Assembly (NCBI RefSeq): GCF_000003815.2
Contig: NC_049997.1
Coordinates: forward strand, 11,731,060 to 11,795,059
Source: Branchiostoma floridae
Lineage: Eukaryota; Chordata; Leptocardii; Amphioxiformes; Branchiostomatidae
Length of the DNA stretch: 64,000 nucleotides
Direction of reading: 5' to 3'
The notes under the pieces were generated by a model, which saw nothing but the letters and a program-made list of their open reading frames with translations, made no database searches and had not been told where the DNA came from. Of the stretch, positions 34,201 to 46,200 are shown piece after piece (positions within the stretch are counted from its first letter, which is position 1; every line of letters starts with the position of its first letter). The position numbers were made by a program, and so were the translations under genes.

Positions 34201-37200
34201 TAATCTATTACTCCAGAAAATATGACTCAGTTAGACAATCATTTCATAGTGGGCACAGACCCATTTTAATAGCATCCCTATTTTTTACCAAAAAATGGTT
34301 TTTTAAACCCAAAATATTGAGGATCCACAATTTTCTTGTCATCATATTTTGAATATGGGTGAATTACGTTAACTGGCCAAAAATTGTTGAAAACAGATGG
34401 TTACATCAAAAGTTATGGCCATATAACTGCTCGACTGAGAATCTACAGGTGTCACAGGCCTTAAACTGCCTGTTACATGTAAGTTGTGAGAATGATGGTT
34501 AAGAATTTTATTATTACATGGTTAAGAATTTGATTATTACCTTTACGATCCAAAAGGTGCAAATGTAGTTTATCTCTCTTGATCTCGTATGTCCTCTGTT
34601 TGCTTGAAGTCGTCGGGTTACAGATCCAGGCAGCCAGTAGTGCCAGGATTAATAGCTGTCGATAGGTCAATGGCTGGTATTATCTACTTGCGGGCTTACA
34701 AATAACTTCTGACTAATAGGTAGATGTAACTTTATTCCGAGAAAATTATGACATCCATAATGTATGGTTATTTGTGTATACATGGCATTTGAACTATTTC
34801 TTAGTATCTAAATCTAATAATATCTAATCTACTTTATGGATAAAAGCAAGGACGATTTAGCCGTGCCTACAAGTAATACAAAACATTTTGTTGATAACAT
34901 TATACTGAGTCAGGCATGTACATCAATTTTATATTAAGTTGTATATGAATCGATATAAATATGGTATACATATAAAATGGGCATGATGATATCAAGTTGA
35001 ATAACTTTTAATGTGGTAAAGTTATAGCGTTGTCGATCAGGGAATAATGAAGACATCAAAAGCACATGTTACCTGGCCAGTCTCTGCAACGACACTTGAC
35101 AAACAAAATGAGAGGAAGAAGGCCTTTAGCCATGCTTCGCTCTTCTCTCCACCCCAGTCCAGGCTGTACATGATCACAAAGAACGACGAGACGACGGACG
35201 ACACCACTACTATCGCCCACGCCACGTACTTCGGCCAGCGGGACAGTCGCTTCCCAGCTTTTCAAGAAAAGGGAATTCATATCAGGATAAAGACGCATCA
35301 GTATCAGTTCGTGATATGACAGTAGATATGATAAGTCACCGCAAGAAATTAGGTCATACGTAGTTTTTGTAGCACGAAGTAAAAACCATTACAAAGATGA
35401 AAACATCAGTCCATAATGCACTTATTTCACTAGGGCATCGATCTAGCTGCAATCACCCTGAGAGCAAGCAATGCAATATTTTAATTTGCTTTTTGGACAG
35501 ACGAGGACAATTCTATCTAGAGAGCTGTAAAACAGGTAGCATTTAGTGGATGGGAACAAGGGACAGATAACATTGTTACTGAATCTTGCCTCTGTCCAAT
35601 TCCGTTTACATTGTCATTGTCTGTCACTTATAACGCTAGCTGGGTAGCCTCTGCGTGTTGAATAGCCGTAGCCTGGAATCCAGCCGTGTTGTACTTTGGT
35701 CGCTCCTGCTTCCTGCCAACACGTCTGGTGTTCGTTACCATTGGACCGATCGGCCTTTACGTCACTTATGAGGAGACCCATGAATATTCATATTTGCCAC
35801 TCTTTGCTGATTGGATGACTTCTGAGAGGAGAACATCAATCGCGAGGCGCCACGTGATCTGTTGTCATGCAGACGAAAAGTTCGCGGGAAAGATAGAAGT
35901 AGTGTTCTGTTTGATTACAAACTGTAAACATAATTTTGAAGTGGTTTTAGAGCCAATCAGCCAATCAGAAATCTCGCATAAAATCTCTGCGAATATGCAA
36001 ATGCCGATCGTTCCAATGGTTACGAACACCAGACGTGTTGGCAGGAAGCGTACCTTCGGGGAGCGACTAAAGCACAACACGGAGGCTGGATTCCAGGCTA
36101 GAACAGCCAAACCTATAAGTACTAGTAATAAAGGATAACTCACAGTTACTACGTCGTACTCCGGGAGCTGTGACGGGAACGGGGATCTCTTTCCTGAACA
36201 GCAGAAGTGGTGCCATGGCAGCCGGGGTCACCACGACAGTAGTGGCGAGGCTAACGTACAGCTCCTTTTAAAAAGGTAAGTCGTAATGTGATGACCATGA
36301 ATGTTGTGCTTTGTATTTTAGACTACTTACCCCATGGTTTAACTTTTTCAAATCTGGCAATTGAAGATAGTGAAATAATGTTACCAGCTGTGACAAAAAA
36401 TGAATGTAAAATTCCTTGTAAACTTTTGCCATGAAACAAACGTTGTCTCACTTGTAGCGTGAATCGCATAAATCCCAGGTTGTAAACAATGTTAGTGATG
36501 GAATCATCATCCTCATCCCTGTACCACATGGCACTGGCCACCATCATAGCGTTGACAACCGCCCAACAGCAAGACAGTCGTTCTGTCTTGGAGAAACTGG
36601 AGCCTGAGAAACAGGTGTAAAACAAGCTTACGAAAAGGCATGTCTGATATTTTACCATCACCGTGGTCAATGATTTCGCTATACAAGTTAAAAGAAATTC
36701 AGGATATTGGAGTTTTCCTTTACACCACCATTTTGATATCTGTCAGTCGTCTTCCTTAAGGTGGACTCCCACTGCACCTGGGGCACCGGTGCGGCACTGC
36801 GGGGTTCGTTCACTGCGGCACTGTTTTGTTATTTTCGTGATTTTCAATAATTTAGATATTGCGCAATACGTAAAAGTATGACTTAGAAGACAACAAAATA
36901 CACAAAACGTAAGAAAATTCCTTCTTTATCTCTGAAATTCGTTGAGTCATCTACGAACCCCGTAGTGCCGCACCGGTACCCCAAGTGCAGTGAGAGTCCA
37001 CCCTAAGGGCTTTCGACTGGAGAAAACATAAATAGGTTGAGAGACAGTACTTGTGTAAAAGAAAAAGCCAACATCCTTTGCTCTACAAATCTGATTAACA
37101 TGAAGGAAACAAATCATGTTGAACCTCATCATCTATAAATAGATACCTCCGGGCGACACGATAGGGGATGTCCACATGTGCTGATCATAGAACAATGCGT

Positions 37201-40200
37201 TAGTGTTCTCGCGAAACAGAGTATTGAAAGATTTCAGCTGTTCTTGAGTTGCCGCGTGTAGAACCTTTTGAACTTGGCAGTCACCTCTTACATCAGACAA
37301 CCAATCATAACACACGAAATGGGATCTGCGAGAGTAAATTAAGTAGTCTGGATTAAATTGCGAAATAAGCATTTTTAAATTTACCGTTGTAAAGTTTAGA
37401 AAGAGCAAGAAGGCATAGGTACAACCAGAGGCAAAGAGACACAGATACAATGATCTGGTATAGATACAACGCCAACAAACGCAAAATGACATTTAAAAAG
37501 GAAATGGCATTCATTTAATACGTATTTACAAAGCTAAGAATAAAATGATACACTTGAGTTTTATATAAACCTCGGCCTTAGGACGCAATATTTGCTATAT
37601 AGTGAAGAAAATTTAAGATAGGCTGATTGCAGCTACAGAGTTGTCAATACAGCGGCAGAACACAGTGGACTACTACTACTGCAAGATTTTTTCATGATTA
37701 GAAAATAAACGAATTTTGTTAACGACCAACATTGTTTTTATTAGTTACGTTGTTAAGTTCAAAGGTAAGGTTCACAATCACGAATCTATAAACTAAAATA
37801 ATGATTTGATGTGTCTTACGTTCTGTCCGTTTGCACATCTTTTACAATGATTTCTCTCAAGAACCAGGATGCAGCGTCACCCCCACCGGTGTTGTCGTGC
37901 CAGATATGCAGGAGTTCCAAATGCCCGAGTGGCTGTTTTACTGGCATAATGAAGTCATAAGCGCCACCACGGAGCAACGACTGAAACAATGAAATGCAAA
38001 ACGATTCCACCATGGAGTGCTCTCTTAGTTTCTATGTCATGAAATAACAACACACTCAATCTACACGGAGTCTTGAAAAGCCTTGAGACACGCTTTAAGC
38101 TTAACCCTATCCAGACTGTTTTTTTTGTGTGCATTCCTTGGCCTGGGATGGGGGTTGGGTCATTCGGCCCAACCGTCATAATTTCAAAACGGCTTGCTGC
38201 ACGATCACCAAATTTACAGGCGGTGATGTGCTCATCAGGTTTAATATTTGCTGCAATGTAAATATCATTATGGCGTGATTATGACATCATTAAGTTGATT
38301 TAATTGGCTAAACGGTCTAAATAGAAAATTCCCATAATGCCTAAAAGTATTAAAGGAAAAGTTAACAATTAAGTGTTTTTCATTAATATCTAATTAGAGT
38401 TCTGTTGTTAATAGCATCCATGTACTTCAGCTATCGCTTTCGATCCGCCATGTTGAATCATCGACCTTAAATGTCTTAAGATACATCGCTTGCATCATAT
38501 GACCCAAAACAATACTAAAATGGACTAAAACGTTCATATGGACTTCTGAAGTAGAGAAAGAAAATACCAAGAAGTGACGAAATTCGAGTGAAAACATATT
38601 AGCTGGCCATGGAGTAGAATAATATATATTAAAACAAGTGTGGTTTAGCCAGAAAACGTTAAAATGTCATTCTTTGAACCAAAATTGCTGATTTTTGTAA
38701 AATATGCCTGTCAAAAACCCGTTGCCATAGCAACGCAAATAAATGATAAACTTAATCTTTGTAAATTGTTGGCAACAAAATTTTCGGAAAAGTCACAAAG
38801 TTTGGTTGCCAAAGCACCAAGGTAGGTACTTTATACCCCCCTCACATTAGGCGAAAATCGATCGGACGAGGAGTCTGCGAGCTCTAANNNNNNNNNNNNN
38901 NNNNNNNNNNNNNNNNNNNNNNNNNNNNNNNNNNNNNNNNNNNNNNNNNNNNNNNNNNNNNNNNNNNNNNNNNNNNNNNNNNNNNNNTGGAGCCAGTGGT
39001 GACGGTGATATGGTATAGATATGAGGCTGGCATCTGTCTGCGGGAAAGGACGACAGTGTTTTCCAACTGGCTCTTCCTCTTAGGAGGTGTGAGTCAATTT
39101 CCAATCTTCTCCTTGAAAAGAAATGTATGTATTTATGTATCTATTATATATGAATGTATGTATTTATGTATGTATGTATGTATGTATGTATGTATGTATT
39201 ATAATTATAATTAACTTATTTTATTTTATTTTTTTATTTTGTTTTATCTTCTTTATTATTATTATCATCATTATTATTATTATTATTGACTATTATAATT
39301 TATTATTTATTTATTATGTATTATGTATTTATGTATGTATTTATGTATGTATGTATTGATGTATGTATATATTCGTATAAATGTATGTATTTATGTATGT
39401 ATGTATTAAAAAAATACTATTGTAACCGTAATATATAGTGCTTACTAAAAATAATTTACTCATTCTACATTTTATTTATTACATTGGATCTTTTGTTTTC
39501 AATATTTATTGAAACAGTATCTTATTTTGAATAACGCCAGCTATGGTGAATATTGCATCTTGCGATAATGATTATTTTGTATTGCATTGTATAGCTGGGA
39601 CTGCTTACTATAATGATCTGTTATCTTATTCAATTAATTGTAAGTTTAAATCAACAACAACAGTTTGTGCCATAAAGTCAAATATTCAACTTGTAGAAGT
39701 TAATTGTTGAACGTATGAATAAGTATTTATTACTATTGAACAAGGGTTCTATAAATTTCTTTAATTGTATGAATTGTATTTGTTTTAAGTTCTGTGTTTC
39801 GTCTTGTGGGTTTGTGCTTGTGATATTAATTTTCTTTCACTAGCATAACCATTTAATGATTGTGCCTGCGCATTGCAATTGGTGTCTATGTATATGAAAT
39901 TGATAAAGATAATAATAGAAGGACAAAAAAAATGAGCTACTCACACGAAGACGCCGAAAGTCCACGTTTAGGATGATCATCAACAGGAGGTAGAGGGCCC
40001 ACTCGCCAATAACCACGTAAAACACCTTGTCATTTTCAGTTAGGCTTTCGGGATTTCCAAAGATCTTGTCGAAATCAATAGAGTTTGGAGGAAAATGTAC
40101 GCTGCCACCAATCACAGCTTCCGGCTTTGGAAAGCTGCAATTACAGCGCATGGCACTTTCGGATAAATCCAAAATAACCTGACAAGAAACATATTTGATG

Positions 40201-43200
40201 TTAGGTCAACTTACTTGAATATATTATTGATACTTGAGGTGATGCTTAAAGGTGATATCTTTTTGGCATCAGACTAATCTCTAAGCAGATCTTGCTGTGG
40301 CATAAGATAGTATCATAAACTTGAGAATGGGTTTAGCCCGGTGCGTTCTGCCGCAGATCTTCGCGGTGGCGAATGAAACTCCTTTGCCGGCTAAACTCCT
40401 TCCCAAGCGTATGGTACTATCTTAGGCAAGAGCAAGATCTGCTTGGAGATTAGCATCAGATATCTTATTCAAGAAAAAATGAAATTAAAGAAATAATGGG
40501 AAAAGGCAAATGTTACATCAATTCGATTTTTGTTTGTCGTTTTGCCGTATCTAGACTTACATGCAATATTCTTCGGAAAAGTATTTGCAAAAGACATGTC
40601 GTTATTTTGTAACAATCCTATATCTGTATTAAGTTTGCTCACCCCACAGTCGTTGTCCCATTGCTCTGATGTATATTTCCAGCTCATACAACTTACAGTT
40701 GATGCCCGCAGTTTGTAATCATCAGCAGAAGGCGCATTGTGCAGAAATGTTTGAGATCCTAAATGATACAGGTTTGAAAATTTAAAAAACGTTTTCAGAA
40801 GAGAAACCTGTTCAATACATTTCACAGCTTCCATTCTTTCAAATGATGCAAAATCTACCGCAGGATATTAGTTTGATATAATAATAGAAATCATAAGCAA
40901 CTGTTCAAGAAATAACTTTGTCAGTTTTTTCTCAGTGCAGTTCATTTCTCTGATGAGTTTATATTGCTGAAGACAGCGGAAAGACTGTCGAAACGTCTGC
41001 TGTTAAGAAAACCAAGGTTGTGTACATTGTAACAAAACCATGTTGAATTGATTGACCAATGTGATAGAGCCATTCACGGTTAATGTTAGCATGTTTTGTT
41101 TGTATATCATTCATTAATCATTTGCCACAATGATCATAATTGTCATCATATACCTCTTGTCTGGATCCCAACGTATAGCTTTCCCCGGCGTCGCTCGATA
41201 TTAGGAATCCAGGTTCGTGAGCTGCCCGTTTCCCGATGCCATGCCAGAACAACATCCTCCTCCATCACCGTCTCCATGTCGTCATACAGCTCCTCTGTTG
41301 GCAGCGCACCGTGACGGAAGAAGACCCTGTAGGCGGCAGCGTGATCCCACCACGACAGATACATCACAACCACAGTCGTTGCAGCCGGCACGTCGAATGC
41401 ATGGTATGTCATGGTGCTGTTGATTCCGCTTCCGACATCAGTACCATTATCTGAGAACTGCGTCCCACCGAATCCACGTCCATCCAGGGCTCTGCGATGA
41501 CGCCTGGGTTCATCTGTTAATCCAAATGCTACAGGGATTGAGAGATCCAGCTGCAAAGAGCATGTGTCTAATCCTTGAGATCCCAATGAAAACGAAATTA
41601 CAGGTGTGGCGATATTCTGGCCAACGGTCGATTCGTTCCAGGAAAAGATGTTTCTGTCCATCAATACCATCTGTTACAGAATATGACAATATTTTTTAAA
41701 ATATTAAGTTTGATGTTATTATTCTCAAAACAATATGTTTTATGTTTGACGCGCAATAACTTTCACTAATCTACAATTTTTTAACGTTCACAAATATCAT
41801 TAAAAAAACTTTGCTAATTTTTCACAATCTAGACACCAATTGTTTTGGTACCGCTATTTCCTTAATTTAGGGGAAGACGGTTGAATATTTGCATTGTGTT
41901 GCATTGGCGATTGTTAGTAATTTTAACATGTAGTTTTTTTCATTCTTGAATGACGCCATTCAGTGTTTAGATCTGATCAGTGATTTTTAAATTTCTATGA
42001 GAAACAAAATAATCCGCAAAAATACAAATAAATAGCAGCAAGTCCAGAAAAACAAACAGAGAAAATATAACTTCAAGTGAATCACAAACCGTAGCGTCTA
42101 CGCTGCCATTCGGCGAACAGCTTGCGAAAGAAAATGACGCATTGACCAGACCTCCACGAACTATCACATTGTCACTAGCAGGGAACCTTGCAACTACTAC
42201 GGTGACACTGTCACCTTCAAATGCAGTATTGTAGTCCTCAGAATCTGGCAAAATGGCCAGTAAAGCATCTGCTGCGCTGTTAATTGCGTTCGTCAAGGAT
42301 AAGCCAGCTTTACGAAGCTGCAAAATAAAAATATCATAATCAATCATGTATTTGTTTAAAATGCCCATCTAAAACGCTACGATTGTTTAAATGTTAGTAA
42401 CAATCGTATTTTTTTAAACACAGGGTTTGATAATGAAAATAGTTTCACTAATCAAATTATCTTCTCATGCAGTTTAAAAATGCTTCACTTAACGAGTAGC
42501 ATAATGTTCGTAACCAACCTGTTGATGAAATTTCAATTGCTGATCTTTTAAGGTCTTCAGCTGCTGTTTAGGGGAAAAGTCTATCGAGTTGACATCGATG
42601 ACATCCATTTCAAAAAGATCCACAGAAGTGTCCAGATCGGGCAGATATCCACTCGGCAGTATTTGGAACAGACGGGAAACTGTTTGTGCTACGACTAAAG
42701 ACATAAAACAAGAACATAACCATGGCTAATGAAATTATAAAAGTCGTACTATTATGACGCAAGTTTTGTGCAAAGTAGACACATAAAAAGCACGGCAGGA
42801 TCATACAGGACGTGAAACATTTAACAAAATAAAATGGCATTACCATACAAGCAAAAGCCAAACAGTCAAACACGAACATTAGATTTTCTTTGATAATGCA
42901 TTACCCTCAATTTAAGTAAGGACATTCATATTGCATTTATCGCAGTCTAAAAAGGATCTTAAGCCACCTTCTTTTATACCCTTTTTACCTTCATTTAATG
43001 CTTCCAGTGTTGGTATTCTTGTACCTTGAGATGCTCTGAAAAGTTCAGACGCCATGCTAAACAGCTCCACAGCTGCTTCCTATTGAGACGATATGTAGAA
43101 TATGAGCGTGGTTATCATAAATTAAACATTATCCTACCATAGCTATCTATTAAAGAAAAGAATTAGAAATAATCTAAACCGCGGGCTACTGCAGCTGCAG

Positions 43201-46200
43201 GAACATATGGAGACCTCTTATCCGAGGATGAACTGAACTGAACTGAATTGAACTGCAGCTGCAGAAAGACTACTAAAGGTGCGATCCCACCGCACTTGTG
43301 TCAAGCTTGCGTCACTGCGGGGTTCGAAAGATACTCAACGAATTTCACAGATAAAGAAAGAATTTTCTTTTTGTTACGCATTACGCAATATCTAAATTAT
43401 AAAAAAATCGGAGAAAATAACAAAACAGTGACGCAGTGAACGAACCCCGCAGTGACGCAAGCTTGACACAAGTGCGGTGGGAGCGAACCTTAAGGGGCCC
43501 AAACCTGCACCAAGTACTCTCTGCCTCAAGAGCTATCTGCACTCACGAATCACAAACATGAAATGTCCAGGAGACTAGGAACCAAAACCCGGAAATTCCT
43601 CTGCAATACCATGACTAGGCCCTATCATTTTGAGTTCTAATCAAGGCATACAAGCATACCAAATATCAAAACAATACACCCAGGCAATCTAGAGTTATCC
43701 TGTTCATCACCAAACACAAATACAAGCACATATACATACATTAACACCTACAGAAGCTATCAAAAACATGACTGTCTTGTCGAAGGTAATAAAACCATGT
43801 CTTACTACTTCAAGTGGAAACTCAGACGAACTGTTTGTCAGGTGCAGGAATGAGTCGCGCAGGAACATGTTTTTTATACTTTCTGCCGTGGTTAAAACAT
43901 CTTCCGATGACGTTTCTTCTACCAACAGTTCGCCCACTCTATCTTTCATTCGTTGTATCTTCAAAAGGCAGATAAATAAAGGTGAGATTAACAGAGTTTT
44001 GTATAAAGTACTTCCTAGTACGTAAAACGAAACCATTCGGGAAATAAAATGCAGCAAATAACGAAAAATATATGAAAAGAAAACTTTTTATTACCGTTTG
44101 GAGAAGACTTAGAGTAGTTTGAGAAGTGCGGTACTCTCTGTTATAGCCGCTAGCTAAAAAGGCAAAGAATCAATAAGTAGCATTATAACGTGATTGTATA
44201 TGTATCTATATATATAGCCTGCATAAACGCCCTTCGGAATAATACACCAGCTTGAAACAAATGAGAAACATTCATATCTTCCTTTCTTTCTGTATCTATT
44301 AAAATTCTCTAAGTACAGTGCAAGGTATGATGGAACAGGCGTTTCTTGCTAGAAGTAATAATACATATGAAAAACGTAAAGCTCAAATCAGGCTAACTCA
44401 ACATAGCACCGCACAATCATTATCAAATCAAATCTATAGAATAGTCATAACATAAGATAGGACAAAATAGCGTTTTGAGTAAATTTGAGTATTTGAACAT
44501 GTTGCTGAACATCAAGCAGTGCTACTTTCAACGTACCAGGTGTCTTCACAGGTGTGGTCGAAGCATCTTTTTGGAGCTGAAATTCTGCAAAAAGACAAAA
44601 TGTGTATTCGTGGCATTTATAATATTGGCAATGATCTTGGTAAATGTCAGACTAAAACATTGCGGTCATCTGTTCACCATTTGCGATTCCGTAGATGTTA
44701 TTGCATGTTGATGCTAGCTGTCCTATTGCTTGCTTACTTTCAATGTCAAAGATTTGAAGCTACTAGAATTCCTAATGAATTTTCGTTTGTTTGTTTGTTT
44801 TATTAGGATAGCCATTAGTATTGCTTAAACGATATTATTCTGAATGAAGTCCCCTTATAATGCAATTGACTGCAATGCAATGAACAGAAACGTATTCAGT
44901 TTGTAAACAGAAAATCAAAACAAAATCAACGGTGGCAACTTAAAAGCGGGTGAGAGAGGTCAGAGGGCAACAAAGAATAGTGGAAATATAATTTGTTTTT
45001 ATGCAAAGAATTCCAGAGGTAACAATAGTAGTGCACACTTACTTTACACTTTGATGAGGCGGAAATACGTTCATGCTTATACACCTACCTGTTGTAGGAG
45101 ACATCGTTGTAGTTTCTAACAGCTCTAACCTGAACTGGTTTAGGGCTGGCGTAGAGCCTGTAAAGGAAACACACACTGGTCAGTTCTGCAAGTTTGCAAA
45201 CTAGCTTCATATCACGGATGTCTACATCTGTTCAAATCCATTATGTTTTACGTGATGAACTGGAAAAATTCAAAAACTCTGCCTCAAAATCATTGGCGTG
45301 GAACACCATCTACTCCCCACGCTGCAGCCTAGGCGACACAAAGCCTCCCTACGCGAGCTGCAGCGGATCCTGAAGGACACTACACATCCCTGCAGACAGT
45401 TTCTGCCACCAGTTGAAGACTCTTCCTACAACCTGCGCCGCAATATAGGACCAAAACCACCACGTAGTAAAACAAACCGACATAAGATGTATTTTATTCC
45501 GGGAACTCTAGCCCACAAAGCTCTCTGTTTATCTAACTGTTAATGTAAATAGATTTTAAGACTTTATATTTGATACAGTATTGCTCTATCCCGCTTTTAT
45601 CTCAAATTGTTGAAGTGTAATGATGATGATTGAAGTGGTATTTTGTGTTGTAAAATCAATGCAATTCAGCCCCTACGGGGACTGCAAAGTTGATTGAGAA
45701 ATATAGTTTCAAAATAAAAAATCAAGATACTAAGAAAATATGTTGTATTGAAAAGTAGAAGTTTTATAAATAATTTCTATAAATTCGCTTCCCTACTTGT
45801 ATCTCATCTTTGAGGGAGTGTTTATTTTAAAAAAAAAGGCTAATTTACGTCTATGTGATGCATACTAAGTGACCATGTTTCTGGTATAAGCTATAAGATA
45901 TTAATACATTTAAATGTGTCACCTGTTCTTAACGTAGTATGCAGTTGATTAAGCCAGAACGTATGTGTTGTGGCGACATTTCTGTCCGTTGTTGTTGTTG
46001 TAGCCTCTTGTGTTGTGGTTGTCCTTGAATATTCAGCGACAACTGTAGATACTATTGGGAAACATACATTTAGACTTAACTTGATCTATGTTCTCAGTTA
46101 GCAGTTACCTACATTACTACCATCCTATCATTCTGACACACCAAAAGTTTCATAGATAAACGAGTTGGACGACTTAGGAAAGAATATTTTGAAAACAAGT

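Larger units (their letters stand above)
28022..34470. mobile_element. Non-autonomous DNA transposon split by a Ngaro insertion
   Basis: The left end TTTAAGGCCTGTGACA (28027-28042) returns in reverse complement at the right end (34450-34465), and the match extends outwards with one mismatch to 21 bp. Without the inner element it would be about 1.1 kb. The TTAA inside each end could be the target duplication of a TTAA-specific family (piggyBac or Kolobok), which would place the true ends at GGCCTG. No transposase coding is seen. Confidence 0.6.
27762..34540. mobile_element. Polycystin-like intron occupied by three nested elements
   Basis: This 6.8-kb intron, between the exons 34541-34655 and 27553-27761, is almost entirely mobile DNA. 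The outer DNA element spans 28022-34470, a Ngaro element spans 28705-34067 inside it, and a solo LTR spans 30768-31282 inside that. Only about 260 bp at the left and 70 bp at the right look like native intron. Confidence 0.8.

Noticed and set aside
35686-36143. Open frames of 150 and 92 codons on opposite strands
   Set aside because: They mirror each other because they lie in a palindromic MITE; their shared peptide is an effect of the inverted repeat.
39122-39360. Tyr/Ile-rich open frames
   Set aside because: Low-complexity translations of ATGT and TTA microsatellites.
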